A stretch of DNA of 64,000 bases from Comamonadaceae bacterium (GCA_947453965.1 CANGIQ010000001.1:116060-180059); one strand, 5' to 3'. Counted from the stretch's first letter, positions 44,976-55,476 are shown. Numbers and translations: made by a program. The notes: generated by a model not told the origin, from the sequence alone.

Positions 44976-46193
44976 TTATTCTCGAGGCACCAGAAAGTTA
45001 CCCGCCGAAAATTTGACCGGCGCACAGTTGGGGTCAAAACTCACGCCTGCGGGGTCTAACCCATCTTTGACGCGTTGCAGTTGCAGTTGGAGCAGGCGAC
45101 GCAACTTCACGATCCCAATGTCTGACTGAGCCAAGTGTTCTTCCGAATGGTGAGCAATGGCACCTTGGCTGACCATGGCTTCGTAGTCGCCAGGGAATTG
45201 TTGGTGTTCTTCTTCGGTCAGCTCTTCCCACAATTTGCCGTTCAGGCGCGAGCGCATCTTGACGAGCTCACCTTCTTCTTTGACCCGTCCGACGACATAA
45301 ATCCGAAACGAATGGTCATCGATGGGTAAGACCCATCCCAATGATTCCACCATGCCATAGCGTCCGATGCGCGGACTGGGGATGACGCGCAGCGTGGGTA
45401 AACCGGCTTCGCTGATGCGACGCAAGGTTTGGCCATCGGGCAAGTCGCGCAGCGAGATGGTGCGCACACTGTGTTCTTGGGTGTCCCAGGTCACCTTGGG
45501 CATCACGGCCATTTGTTCGACAAACTGCGTCCCGCTGAAGGACGAATGCAAGATGACCACATGAAAGGGGTCAACCAAATTCTCGTAGTGTTGCAACCAA
45601 TTGCAGGGAATGATTTGCGGACCACCACCGCCAATGCTGTGGTCGTTGACTTCTAAAAACTCGCCTTCTTCCAAAGTTTCTAAACATTCGTAACGGGGCA
45701 GAACAGGTTTTTTCTCGGGTGGCCCCATATAAGCCCAAATCAAGCCATAAAGCTCTTGCACCGGGTACCAAGGCTGCCGTACTTTGTGACGGTGTTCATC
45801 ACTGCCAGGTTCGCAGGGGCGTTCCAAGCAATGACCCTCTGCATCGAACAGCCAGCCGTGGTAGCAGCAACGGATGCCCTTGTCTTCCACCTTGCCGTAA
45901 AACAAGGAGGTGCCGCGGTGTGCGCAGTGTGGATAGACCAAACCTGGACGACCTTTTTTGTCTCTGAACAAAATCAAGTCTTCACCTAACACGCGGACTT
46001 GGCGTGGTGTGTGGTTGGCATCGCTGAGGATGCCAATGGGATGCCAATAGCGACGTAACAGTTCCCCCATGGGGGTGCCACGGCCCACTTGGGTCATTTC
46101 TAAATTGGAGGTGGGTGGAGGCTTGTGATAAGCCGTCCCCGTATCCACATGGATAGGGATGGTGCGTACGGGGGTGGATGGTGATTCGCTCAT
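44976..46193 (-). CDS. Rieske [2Fe-2S] aromatic ring-hydroxylating oxygenase, alpha subunit
   Basis: CAHRGTSLFYGKVEDKGIRCCYHGWLFD (CxH...CxxH) and NLVDPFHVVILHSSFSG mononuclear iron site. Confidence 0.93.
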   Translation of the reverse strand: MSESPSTPVRTIPIHVDTGTAYHKPPPTSNLEMTQVGRGTPMGELLRRYWHPIGILSDANHTPRQVRVLGEDLILFRDKKGRPGLVYPHCAHRGTSLFYGKVEDKGIRCCYHGWLFDAEGHCLERPCEPGSDEHRHKVRQPWYPVQELYGLIWAYMGPPEKKPVLPRYECLETLEEGEFLEVNDHSIGGGGPQIIPCNWLQHYENLVDPFHVVILHSSFSGTQFVEQMAVMPKVTWDTQEHSVRTISLRDLPDGQTLRRISEAGLPTLRVIPSPRIGRYGMVESLGWVLPIDDHSFRIYVVGRVKEEGELVKMRSRLNGKLWEELTEEEHQQFPGDYEAMVSQGAIAHHSEEHLAQSDIGIVKLRRLLQLQLQRVKDGLDPAGVSFDPNCAPVKFSAGNFLVPRE

Positions 46194-46211
46194 GTGATTT
46201 CCTCGGCTCAC

Positions 46212-47177
46212 TTAAATGCCAGCCGCTTTGATCAGTTCAGACACACGGGGATAGTCAGCTTTGAAAACCTCCATGAATTGTTGCGGTGTGTTGCCCAACG
46301 GCTCGAAGCCAAAGCTGATGAGTTTGGCTTGCACCTCTGGCATGGCGGTGATTTCGCGCAGCGCGGTAACCCATGTGTTTTGCAGTTCAGTGGGTAAGTT
46401 CGCCGGTGCGTACATGCCGATCCAGCTGTCTACATCAAAGCCTTTGAAACCTTGCTCCGAGAAAGTGCTGATCTGAGGCATGGTGGAGACACGACGTGTG
46501 CCTGCCACCCCTAGCACCTTCAGTTTTCCGCCTTGCACTTGAGCCCGTGCTGTCGACGGGTTGGCCCAGGCGAAATCGAGCAATTCACCCAACAAATCGT
46601 TGTGTGCCGCCGCTTCTGATTTATAGGCCGCATGGACCAACTGGGTGCCCGACTGTTGTGCGAGCAATTCACCGAACAGATGGGCCGAAGATCCGTTACC
46701 CCAAGTGCCATAACTGAGGCTACCTTTTTTCTTCGCGTATTCAACCAAATCTTTGAGGTTGTTCAGCGGTGCATTCGCACGCACCACCAGCATCGGCCCG
46801 CCGACAGCCAGCATGCTCAACGGGCTAAAGCTTTTGATGGGGTCGTAGGGCAGTTTGGGTTGCAAGATGGCGTTGTTCACATGCGTGAGGGGCAAGGTCA
46901 TCATCACGGTGTAGCCATCGGGCGCTGATTTGGCGACATAGTCGGCTGCAATGATGCCGCTGGCACCAGGTTTAGGGTCCACCACAATGGCTTGTCCCCA
47001 GCGTTGCTGAAGCTTGTCGCCGTAAATTCGGGCCAAGGTGTCAATCGGGCCGCCAGCGGTGCCGAAGGGCACGATCTTGATGGGGCGATTGGGAAAACCT
47101 GTTGCGCCTTGAGCCCATGCAGCAGTGTTGGAAACAGCCCCTAATGCGGCGAGAAGTGTGCGACGTGTCAATGACAT
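46212..47177 (-). CDS. Bug/TctC-type substrate-binding protein
   Basis: MSLTRRTLLAALGAVSNTAAWAQGATGFPNRPIKIVPFGTAGGPIDTLARIYG; KPGASGIIAADYVAKSAPDGYT. Confidence 0.93.
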   Translation of the reverse strand: MSLTRRTLLAALGAVSNTAAWAQGATGFPNRPIKIVPFGTAGGPIDTLARIYGDKLQQRWGQAIVVDPKPGASGIIAADYVAKSAPDGYTVMMTLPLTHVNNAILQPKLPYDPIKSFSPLSMLAVGGPMLVVRANAPLNNLKDLVEYAKKKGSLSYGTWGNGSSAHLFGELLAQQSGTQLVHAAYKSEAAAHNDLLGELLDFAWANPSTARAQVQGGKLKVLGVAGTRRVSTMPQISTFSEQGFKGFDVDSWIGMYAPANLPTELQNTWVTALREITAMPEVQAKLISFGFEPLGNTPQQFMEVFKADYPRVSELIKAAGI

Positions 47178-47268
47178 GCAATAGCCCTGATCGGAAAGTG
47201 GCTCGATTATTTGGGCTTGGCATGTGTTCTCAAGAGTGATAACCCTCAACCGGGCCGAGCATGCGACC

Positions 47269-47312
47269 GAAAAAAGAAAATCCCACGCGAGCCCAAGGCT
47301 TGCGGGGGATTA
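47269..47312 (-). terminator. Putative rho-independent terminator downstream of rpoD
   Basis: Inverted repeat AATCCC..GCGAGCC CAA GGCTTGC..GGGATT; minus-strand T-rich tail (plus-strand GAAAAAAGAAAA). Confidence 0.65.
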
Positions 47313-47328
47313 TGAGAAGTCACCAGGG

Positions 47329-49677
47329 TTACATCGTATCGATGAAACTGCGCAGTTTGTCACTGCGGCTGGGGTGCTTCAACTTGCGCAAAGCCTTGGC
47401 TTCAATTTGACGAATGCGTTCGCGCGTGACGTCAAACTGCTTGCCTACTTCTTCCAAGGTGTGGTCGCTGGTCATCTCGATACCAAAGCGCATGCGCAGC
47501 ACTTTGGCTTCGCGTGGCGTCAGGCCATCCAAGATGTCTTTGACCACATCACGTAAGCCTGCTTGCATCGCAGCTTCGATCGGTGCGGTGTTGACGCTGT
47601 CTTCGATGAAGTCGCCCAAGTGGCTGTCGTCATCATCACCAATCGGTGTTTCCATCGAGATCGGCTCTTTGGCGATCTTCATGATCTTGCGGATCTTGTC
47701 TTCTGGAATTTCCATCTTCTCGGCCAAGACGCTGGCATCTGGCTCGAAACCAAACTCTTGCAAGTGTTGGCGGCTGATGCGGTTCATCTTGTTGATGGTC
47801 TCGATCATGTGCACAGGAATGCGAATCGTGCGCGCTTGATCGGCGATGGAGCGGGTGATCGCTTGGCGAATCCACCAGGTGGCGTAGGTTGAGAACTTGT
47901 AGCCGCGACGGTATTCAAACTTGTCCACGGCCTTCATCAAACCAATGTTGCCTTCTTGGATCAAGTCGAGGAACTGCAAACCACGGTTGGTGTATTTTTT
48001 GGCAATCGAAATGACCAAGCGCAAGTTGGCTTCGATCATTTCTTTCTTGGCATGACGTGAGGCGGCTTCGCCTTGGTTCATGCGCTTGTTGATGTCTTTG
48101 AGTTGCATCAACGGCACCACCACGCGCGACTGCAAGTCGATCAGGTTTTGTTGCAGCTCTTGCACGGGCGGAATGAAGCGGCCCATGGTGGTGGACCAGG
48201 GCTTGCCAGCGGCCGCTTGTTTTTCAACCCACTTCAAGTTCAGCAAATTAGGGGGGAAGTCTTTGACGAAGGTGGCTTGTGGCATGCCGCACTTGTCGAC
48301 AATGATGCGGCGCAGTTCGCGTTCTTTTTTACGCACTTCGTCCACTTGTCCGCGCACCATGTCGCACAGTTTTTCAATGGTTTTAGCGGTGAAGCGAATG
48401 CTCATCAGTTCGGCAGTCAAGGCGCTTTGCGCTTTGAGGTAAGCCGGTGTGCCGTAGCCTTCTTTGTCGTAGGTCTTGCGCAGTTTTTCGAACAAGACGG
48501 CCATGCGGTCGAATCGTTCCAAGGCTTGGTTCTTCAACTCTTCCAATTTCTTGGTCAGTGCTTTGGAGCCACCTTTGCCATCGTCATCGTCTTCTTCGTC
48601 GAATTCGTCGAAGTCTTCTTCGGCCACATAGTCGTCGGCTTCGTTCAAGTTGTTGAAGCCGTCCACCACCGTGGAGATCACCACCTTGTCTTGGCGAATT
48701 TCTTCGGCCATGCCCAAGATGGCGGCAATGGTGGCAGGGGAGCCGCTGATGGCTTCCATCATGTCCATCAAGCCGCCTTCGATGCGCTTGGCGATTTCGA
48801 TTTCACCTTCGCGCGTCAGCAACTCCACGGTACCCATTTCGCGCATGTACATGCGCACGGGGTCGGTGGTGCGGCCGAATTCGCTGTCCACAGTGGACAG
48901 CGCGGCTTCAGCTTCTTCTTCGGCTTCTTCTTCGGTGGCTGCGGTGGGCGCGTTGTTGTTGAGCAGCAGGGTTTCTGCGTCTGGGGTGTGTTCGTACACC
49001 GCGACACCCATGTCGTTCAACATGCTGATCACGACTTCGAGTGTTTCGGCGTCGACCAACTTGTCGGGCAAGTGGTCAGAAATTTCACCGTGCGTCAGAT
49101 AGCCACGTGTCTTACCGAGTTTGATCAGGGTTTTCAGGCGCAAGCGACGCTTTTGCATGTCTTCTTCAGACAGCACGGTTTCGTCCAAACCAAACTCTTT
49201 CATCAAGGCACGTTCTTTGGCCTTGCTGATCTTCATGCGCAGGGGTTTGACCTTTTCTGCGCCGGCTTCTACGACGGGTTCGCCTTCGAGGTCAGCTTCG
49301 ATGTCACCGAGGTCTTCGTCATCGGTGCTGACTTTTTTGCCTTTGGCTTTGCCTGCCTTTTTAGCCGGGGCTTTTTTGGCAGCTGCTTTGGGCGCGTGGG
49401 CCTCGACGGCTGCGACTTTCTTTTTCGGTGCTTCGGCTTTGGCTTTCACCGCTTTGGCGGCGGGTTTGGCAGCAGGCTTGGCTGCAGGTTTGACAGCAGC
49501 TTTGGTCGCAGAGGGCTTTGATTTGGAGGCAGGCACTGGTTTGGCTTTCGTTGCAGGCTTGGCGGCTGGTTTAGCCGCCGATTTGGCAACGGGCTTTGTG
49601 GCTTTCGTAACTGCTTTGGCAGCGGCTTTGGGGGCCGTTTTCGCAACAGGCTTCTTGGACTTGCGGTCAACAGGCAT
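47329..49677 (-). CDS. rpoD: RNA polymerase sigma-70 factor RpoD
   Basis: [92 protein letters not shown]. Confidence 0.98.
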   Translation of the reverse strand: MPVDRKSKKPVAKTAPKAAAKAVTKATKPVAKSAAKPAAKPATKAKPVPASKSKPSATKAAVKPAAKPAAKPAAKAVKAKAEAPKKKVAAVEAHAPKAAAKKAPAKKAGKAKGKKVSTDDEDLGDIEADLEGEPVVEAGAEKVKPLRMKISKAKERALMKEFGLDETVLSEEDMQKRRLRLKTLIKLGKTRGYLTHGEISDHLPDKLVDAETLEVVISMLNDMGVAVYEHTPDAETLLLNNNAPTAATEEEAEEEAEAALSTVDSEFGRTTDPVRMYMREMGTVELLTREGEIEIAKRIEGGLMDMMEAISGSPATIAAILGMAEEIRQDKVVISTVVDGFNNLNEADDYVAEEDFDEFDEEDDDDGKGGSKALTKKLEELKNQALERFDRMAVLFEKLRKTYDKEGYGTPAYLKAQSALTAELMSIRFTAKTIEKLCDMVRGQVDEVRKKERELRRIIVDKCGMPQATFVKDFPPNLLNLKWVEKQAAAGKPWSTTMGRFIPPVQELQQNLIDLQSRVVVPLMQLKDINKRMNQGEAASRHAKKEMIEANLRLVISIAKKYTNRGLQFLDLIQEGNIGLMKAVDKFEYRRGYKFSTYATWWIRQAITRSIADQARTIRIPVHMIETINKMNRISRQHLQEFGFEPDASVLAEKMEIPEDKIRKIMKIAKEPISMETPIGDDDDSHLGDFIEDSVNTAPIEAAMQAGLRDVVKDILDGLTPREAKVLRMRFGIEMTSDHTLEEVGKQFDVTRERIRQIEAKALRKLKHPSRSDKLRSFIDTM

Positions 49678-49923
49678 GAAAACTCCTAGACATCAAAGAA
49701 ACAAATACACAGCGCCACAAAACCCGGCGCATAGAGAAACAGAAAAAAGGGGAACTCTTACAGGCAAGTTGTATGGGCGAACATTTGGAATGCAATCCTT
49801 GCGGTAATTTGGCGAGTCGTGCGCTTGTGTCACGGTTGGCCGGGCCCGGAGGTGTTGCTGTCGCGCTTGCTGAAGAGAGCGGATTATACCATCAAACCGA
49901 GGCCATCCCATGGCCAAGGCGCA

Positions 49924-51825
49924 TCAATCCTGGCTTTGCGCAGTGCTGGGGCTGTTGAGTTCAAGCTGACGGCGGCGTGTTTGCAGGGCGCGGTAGCGCT
50001 GCAAGGCTGTGGGGTCGTCTTTGGCCGCTTCGATGGCTTCGGTTTCTTGGGCCTTGAGGTTTTCAATCAACATGCGGTTGAGCATGCCGCGCAGTTCTAG
50101 CGCCGCCTCTTGGGCTTGTTCTTCGGGGGAGGCGGCATCCGGCATGGGTTTGCCATCGTCGTCGAGCAAGGGTTTGAAGGCCGTGGCCATGACGCGCAAG
50201 GCCATGTCTTCAAATTCTTGTTCGCGCAAACCCTCGCGCAGCGCGCCCCACGACTGGTTGCCGTGTTCGTGGTGCTGGTGATCGATCCACACAAACAAGG
50301 GGCCGTGGGGAGGCGCCAGATCGCACAACAGGTTGTGGTCTTCGTTGGAGAGTTGTTCCCAAATCTCCATGTTCGACAGCAAGACACGCGCTGCATGGTC
50401 GGCACGTCCTGCGGGAATTTGGCGTGCGCCACGTTTCCAATTTTGCGGTGGCCGTTCACGCGGTTTGAATTTGGAGGATTTTCTGAATTCACCGGTGCGG
50501 GCTGTCGTGCTGGTCGGGGTAGGGGGAATCCACAGGTCTTGCAGCTCGTGGGTGCCCAAGTCGGCTAACTCAGCAATTTCGCTCAGCAATTGGCGCTTGA
50601 GGGCGCCATCGGGCAAGGCCATCCACATCGGCTTGGCATTGCTGGCCATGTGGGCGCGGCCTTCTGCGGTGTGCAAGTCGCAGCCTTCGCGCGCCACTTC
50701 AATCAAAAAGCGGCTCAGGGGCATGGCTTCGGTCACGCAATGGGCAAAACCTTCTTTGCCGAATTCGCGGATGTAGCTGTCGGGGTCGTGCTCGGCGGGT
50801 AAGAACAAAAACTTCACGCTGCGCACATCGGTGGCATAGGGTAGGGCGCCATCGAGCGCCTTGCGGGCGGCACGTCGGCCTGCGCCATCGCCGTCAAAGC
50901 TGAACACCACGCTGTCGGTGAAGCGAAACAACTTTTGCACATGGTCGGGCGTGCAGGCGGTGCCCAGCGTGGCCACCGCGTTGGGAAAACCCAGCTGGGC
51001 CAACGCCACCACGTCCATATAGCCTTCGGTCACCAGCACATAGCCCGCATCGCGCAGGGCGTTGCGGGCTTCAAACAGGCCATACAACTCGCGGCCTTTG
51101 CTGAACACCGGGGTTTCGGGGGAGTTGAGGTATTTGGGCGTGCCTTCACCTAAGACGCGGCCACCAAAGCCAATGCACTCGCCCTTGACGTTGCGGATGG
51201 GAAACATCACGCGGTCGCGGAAGCGGTCGTAGCGTTTTTCTTCTGAGCCGTCTTCTTGGTTCACGATGACCAAGCCGCTTTCAGCTAGTAGGGGGTCTTG
51301 GTAGTCGGGAAACACGCTGGCCAAGCTGCGCCAACCTTCAGGCGCGTAACCCAAACCAAACTGCTTGGCGATTTCGCCGCTCAAGCCCCGGCCCTTGAAG
51401 TAGGCAATGGCTTGGGGCGAGTTGCGTAAATGTTTGCGGTAGGCCTCACCGGCTTTTTCCAGCACATCGGTGAGTGTGGCTTGTTTTTGGCGTTGCTCTG
51501 CGGCGCGCGCGCGGTCTTGGGGCGAGATGTCTTCTTCGGGCACTTGCATGCCGACGTTTTGCGCCAGGTCTTTGACTGCTTCTACAAACGTCATGCCGGC
51601 ATGCTCCATCAAGAAGCCGATGGCGTTGCCGTTTTTACCGCAACCAAAGCAATGGAAAAACTGTTTGGCAGGGCTGACAGAGAACGAGGGAGATTTTTCG
51701 CCGTGGAAGGGACACAGCCCCATGAAGTTGGCGCCGCCCTTTTTGAGCTGCACATAGCGGCCCACCACCTCGACCACGTCAACGCGGGCGAGGAGTTCTT
51801 GGATGAAAGACTGGGGGATGGCCAT
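49924..51825 (-). CDS. dnaG: DNA primase DnaG
   Basis: CPFHGEKSPSFSVSPAKQFFHCFGCGKNGNAIGFLM zinc finger; VTEGYMDVVALAQLGFPNAVATLGTACT Toprim. Confidence 0.98.
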   Translation of the reverse strand: MAIPQSFIQELLARVDVVEVVGRYVQLKKGGANFMGLCPFHGEKSPSFSVSPAKQFFHCFGCGKNGNAIGFLMEHAGMTFVEAVKDLAQNVGMQVPEEDISPQDRARAAEQRQKQATLTDVLEKAGEAYRKHLRNSPQAIAYFKGRGLSGEIAKQFGLGYAPEGWRSLASVFPDYQDPLLAESGLVIVNQEDGSEEKRYDRFRDRVMFPIRNVKGECIGFGGRVLGEGTPKYLNSPETPVFSKGRELYGLFEARNALRDAGYVLVTEGYMDVVALAQLGFPNAVATLGTACTPDHVQKLFRFTDSVVFSFDGDGAGRRAARKALDGALPYATDVRSVKFLFLPAEHDPDSYIREFGKEGFAHCVTEAMPLSRFLIEVAREGCDLHTAEGRAHMASNAKPMWMALPDGALKRQLLSEIAELADLGTHELQDLWIPPTPTSTTARTGEFRKSSKFKPRERPPQNWKRGARQIPAGRADHAARVLLSNMEIWEQLSNEDHNLLCDLAPPHGPLFVWIDHQHHEHGNQSWGALREGLREQEFEDMALRVMATAFKPLLDDDGKPMPDAASPEEQAQEAALELRGMLNRMLIENLKAQETEAIEAAKDDPTALQRYRALQTRRRQLELNSPSTAQSQD

Positions 51826-51832
51826 GGCAGGG

Positions 51833-51867
51833 AAAAACGTGGAGGGTCGATTCTAGGCAGACCCTCC
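51833..51867 (-). terminator. Rho-independent terminator between SDR gene and dnaG
   Basis: Minus strand GGAGGGTC-N11-GACCCTCC-ACGTTTTT: 8-bp perfect stem and T-run. Confidence 0.75.
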
Positions 51868-51889
51868 GGCTTTTCCCGTCGTGACCTGC

Positions 51890-52648
51890 TTATTTCGGTG
51901 CCAAGCGAATGGCGCCGTCCAAGCGGATGACTTCGCCATTGAGCATATCGTTTTCAAAAATATGCAGCGCAAGCTTGGCGTAGTCTTGGGGCGTGCCCAA
52001 ACGAGAAGGGAAGGGCACGCTGGCAGCCAGAGTGTCTTGCACGTCTTGGGGCATGCCAAACATCATGGGGGTGCCAAAGATGCCGGGGGCAATGGTCATG
52101 TTGCGAATGCCGTTGCGGGCCAAGTCGCGGGCAATGGGCAAGGTCATTCCGACCACGCCACCCTTGGAGGCGCTGTAGGCGGCTTGGCCAATTTGACCGT
52201 CGTAAGCCGCTACAGAAGCGGTGGAGATCATCACACCGCGTTCGCCCGTGGCTTCGGGCTCGTTTTTGCTCATGGCTTCAGCGGCCAAGCGGATCATATT
52301 GAAGCTGCCCACCAGGTTGACGGTGATGGTTTTGTTGAACACATCGAGCTTGTGCGCGCCGTGTTTGCCGACAGTTTTTTCTGCGGGGGCGATGCCTGCG
52401 CAGTTCACCAGGCCCATCAATTTGCCCAAGGACACGGCCTTGGCGACCACGGCTTGGCCATCGGCTTCGCTACTGACATCGCATTTGACGAAGGCGCCAC
52501 CAATTTCGCGCGCCACGGCTTCGCCTTTGTCGGCTTGCATATCGGCAATCACCACCTGGCCACCGTGTGCGGCCAAGGCGCGTGCGGTGCCTTCACCCAG
52601 GCCTGATGCGCCGCCGGTGACGATGAAAACTTTGCCTTTGATGTCCAT
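51890..52648 (-). CDS. SDR family 3-hydroxyacyl-CoA dehydrogenase (type II HADH-like)
   Basis: [77 protein letters not shown]. Confidence 0.92.
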   Translation of the reverse strand: MDIKGKVFIVTGGASGLGEGTARALAAHGGQVVIADMQADKGEAVAREIGGAFVKCDVSSEADGQAVVAKAVSLGKLMGLVNCAGIAPAEKTVGKHGAHKLDVFNKTITVNLVGSFNMIRLAAEAMSKNEPEATGERGVMISTASVAAYDGQIGQAAYSASKGGVVGMTLPIARDLARNGIRNMTIAPGIFGTPMMFGMPQDVQDTLAASVPFPSRLGTPQDYAKLALHIFENDMLNGEVIRLDGAIRLAPK

Positions 52649-52773
52649 GAGGGTCTCCTGAAGAATGAAAGTGTGAAAAGGTTGAGTTTACGTTTACGTA
52701 AACGTCAATTATGCGGGATTGCCGCATCCGGGACAATCACTCTTTTTCGGAATTTCCTCAAAGGACGGTTTGG

Positions 52774-53676
52774 ATGATCAGTTGTCGTTGGTTGCTGGGT
52801 GTGAGCGTGGTCTTGGCTTTGGTGGGGTGCGCCACGCAGGCCCCCGTGGCACCTGTGGTGGGTGGGCCAGCCCCAAGCGCTGAAACGCCTGCGCCCAAAC
52901 GTCCGCCCAAATTTGGCCTGGCCTTGGGCGGTGGTGCAGCACGTGGTTTCGCCCACGTAGGGGTGATTCAGGTGTTGGAAGAAGCCGGTCTGAGGCCTGA
53001 CTTGGTGGTGGGCACCTCGGCAGGCAGTGTGGTGGCGGCGCTGTATGCCAGTGGCAAAACCGGGGCGCAGTTGCAGCAAGTGGCCGAGACCATGGAAGAG
53101 GCCACCATCACCGACTGGACCGTGCCCTTGCTGGGTCGCGGCATGATGCGCGGCGACGCCTTGGCGCGTTATGTCAACAGCAAAACCGGCGGCCAGCGGA
53201 TTGAAGATTTCAAAATGCCGCTGGGCATTGTGGCCACCGACTTGCACACCGGCCAGGGTGTGCTGTTTCAGCGTGGCGATGTGGGCACGGCGGTGCGTGC
53301 CTCGAGTTCGGTGCCCTCGGTGTTTGAACCGGTGCGCATCGGTAACCGTGAATTTGTAGACGGGGGTTTGGTCTCGCCCGTGCCCGTGCGCTATGCCCGT
53401 CAAATGGGCGGTGAATACATCCTGGCTGTCGACATCTCCAGCGTGCCTGAAGCCGGCAAAACCGGCGATATGTTTCAAATCTTGATGCAAACCTTCACCA
53501 TCATGGGCAAGAGCATCAACAGCTTTGAGTTGCGCGAGGCTGATTTGGTGGTGCGTCCCAACTTGGGCAATGTAGGTAGTGCCGAGTTCAGCGCCCGTCG
53601 CCGTTCGATCGAAGCAGGGCGCCAGGCCATGTTGCAAGCCCTGCCCAAACTGCGTGCCGCTTTGGCAGCGCAGTGA
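52774..53676 (+). CDS. Patatin-like phospholipase family lipoprotein
   Basis: Lipobox-like VVLALVGCATQ; GLALGGGAARGFAHVGVIQVLEEAGLRPDLVVGTSAGSVVAALYASG (GxSxG); FVDGGLVSPVPV. Confidence 0.93.
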   Translation: MISCRWLLGVSVVLALVGCATQAPVAPVVGGPAPSAETPAPKRPPKFGLALGGGAARGFAHVGVIQVLEEAGLRPDLVVGTSAGSVVAALYASGKTGAQLQQVAETMEEATITDWTVPLLGRGMMRGDALARYVNSKTGGQRIEDFKMPLGIVATDLHTGQGVLFQRGDVGTAVRASSSVPSVFEPVRIGNREFVDGGLVSPVPVRYARQMGGEYILAVDISSVPEAGKTGDMFQILMQTFTIMGKSINSFELREADLVVRPNLGNVGSAEFSARRRSIEAGRQAMLQALPKLRAALAAQ

Positions 53677-53716
53677 TGCAAGCGGCTTGATAAAGGCGAG
53701 CCGATAAACGGGCCAA

Positions 53717-53748
53717 TAAAAAAAGGGCCCGTCTTGCGACGAGCCCTT
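53717..53748 (-). terminator. Rho-independent terminator downstream of phasin gene (possibly bidirectional)
   Basis: AAGGGCCCGTC-TTGC-GACGAGCCCTT stem with one internal mismatch; minus-strand T-run (plus AATAAAAAAA). Confidence 0.75.
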
Positions 53749-53803
53749 GAAGGGATCCTGCACCCGATGGTGACGAAGGACCCGAGGAGACAACTGTTAC
53801 AAA

Positions 53804-54346
53804 TTAACGCTTCTTAGAAGCGGTTTTTGTGGCCTTGACAGCAGTTTCTGTCACGGTTTGGAAGTTGGTTTCAGCGATGTCAGCAGCTTGCTTGACCGCT
53901 TTTTGCACAGATTCCACAGCGTTGTTGCCAGCGCTCACGGCTTGCTTGAAGAAAGCCACAGCAGACTCAGAGCCAGCAGGTGCGTTTTTCAAAGCAGCGT
54001 CGATGTAGTTCACGAAAGCTTGTTGGCCTTCAGCAGCCTTGCCTTCGAAAGCTTTGCTCAGGTCAGCGCCAGTGCTTGAAGCGATGTCATAGATGTGGCG
54101 GCTGTAAGCAGCAGACTTCTCAGCCAAAGGCTGCAACAAACCAGCTTGCAAGGCCAACAGTTCTTGAGCGTCTTTCACGCTCAACACGGCTTTGGCGTGG
54201 TCGGCAGACTCAGTCAATGCAGCGCGTGCAGCAGTCAGGTTCAATTCCACCAATTTCTCAACGCCAGCAAAAGCTTGGTTGGTCAAACCAAACAGGTTGT
54301 TCAGGTTGGCTTTGTTTGTGGCGGCGATTTGTTCAACGTTCAACAT
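53804..54346 (-). CDS. Phasin family protein
   Basis: [67 protein letters not shown]. Confidence 0.93.
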   Translation of the reverse strand: MLNVEQIAATNKANLNNLFGLTNQAFAGVEKLVELNLTAARAALTESADHAKAVLSVKDAQELLALQAGLLQPLAEKSAAYSRHIYDIASSTGADLSKAFEGKAAEGQQAFVNYIDAALKNAPAGSESAVAFFKQAVSAGNNAVESVQKAVKQAADIAETNFQTVTETAVKATKTASKKR

Positions 54347-54540
54347 AGGGTGCTCCAAAAGTTAAGAGAGAGATTGCAAAAAATGTTGCGATGCAGCATT
54401 GGGATGAAGTTTAGGGTTATCCCGGGGTTTTGCAAGAGGTTTGAGGCCTTTCGGGCTCTGTTTAGAGGCGGCTTTCTAAAACCCGAGGCTTGTCGGTCTT
54501 GGCGACAATGGAGCCTTGATTGATGCGGCTTCCAAGGCTT

Positions 54541-55476
54541 ATGCGCGCTTTTTATTCAGACCAATTTGTACTGCCTTTGCCCGAAGGACACCGTTTTCCC
54601 ATGGCCAAGTACCGCTTGTTGCGGGAACGTTTGGCCCAAGAAGTTCCGGAGATCGAGATGCTGGCCGCCCAACCCGCAACCGATGGCGAGCTGGCCTTGG
54701 TTCACACGCCTGAGTACATTCAGTCGGTGGTGCAGGGCAGTCTGAGCGCGCAAGCGCAGCGCGAGATTGGATTTCCCTGGAGCCCGGCCATGGTCGAGCG
54801 TTCGCGCCGTTCCGCAGGGGCTACCGTGATGGCCGCGCGTGCGGCCCTTTGGGGTGGCGAAGGCTTGGCCGCCAATTTGGCAGGCGGCACCCACCACGCC
54901 TATGCCGACCATGGCAGCGGCTTTTGTGTGTTCAACGATGCGGCCGTCGCTACCCGCTTGATGCAGGCTGAGTGGGGGCGCCGCTATGTGCGGCCTTTGA
55001 AGGTGGCCATTGTTGATTTGGACGTTCACCAAGGCAACGGAACGGCGCGTATTTTTGCCAACGACCCACAGGTGTTCACGCTCTCGCTGCACGGGGCGCG
55101 CAACTTTCCATTTGCCAAAGAAAGCAGCGACCTGGATGTGGAGCTGCCCGACGGCTGTGACGACGATGCTTACCTGGAGGCCCTGGACCAGGCCTTGATC
55201 ACGGTGGAGTCCCGCTTTGACCCTGATCTGGTGATTTATCTGGCAGGTGCCGACCCGCACGAAGGCGACCGGCTGGGGCGGCTCAAACTGAGCTTCGATG
55301 GTTTGGAGGCGCGTGACCGCCGTGTGTTTGACTGGGCATTCACCCGTCGCTTGCCTTTGGCCTTCGCCATGGCTGGGGGTTATGGGACGCACATTGAAGA
55401 CACGGTCCAGGTGCAAGTCAATACCTACCGTGTCGCCCAGGCGTACTGGCGACGCTGGCAAAATCGTGCCCAATGA
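54541..55476 (+). CDS. Histone deacetylase family protein
   Basis: GGTHHAYADHGSGFCVFNDAAVAT; VAIVDLDVHQGNGTARIFANDP; YLAGADPHEGDRLGRL. Confidence 0.94.
   Translation: MRAFYSDQFVLPLPEGHRFPMAKYRLLRERLAQEVPEIEMLAAQPATDGELALVHTPEYIQSVVQGSLSAQAQREIGFPWSPAMVERSRRSAGATVMAARAALWGGEGLAANLAGGTHHAYADHGSGFCVFNDAAVATRLMQAEWGRRYVRPLKVAIVDLDVHQGNGTARIFANDPQVFTLSLHGARNFPFAKESSDLDVELPDGCDDDAYLEALDQALITVESRFDPDLVIYLAGADPHEGDRLGRLKLSFDGLEARDRRVFDWAFTRRLPLAFAMAGGYGTHIEDTVQVQVNTYRVAQAYWRRWQNRAQ

Noticed and set aside
47178-47328. Possible tRNA between the Bug gene and rpoD, looked for because tRNAs can flank rpoD
   Set aside because: No cloverleaf, GTTCRA T-loop or CCA end seen; only a terminator hairpin.
48073-49521. 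482-aa plus-strand ORF opposite rpoD
   Set aside because: Antisense to the certain rpoD gene; F/H/V-rich translation is the mirror of K/E/D-rich codons; no recognisable domain.
49678-49923. Possible small RNA or tRNA in the rpoD-dnaG gap
   Set aside because: No tRNA features; short C/G palindromes only; insufficient evidence.
52705-53793. 362-aa minus-strand ORF opposite the patatin-like gene
   Set aside because: The plus strand encodes a clear patatin with GxGxxG and GxSxG motifs; the antisense has no domain.
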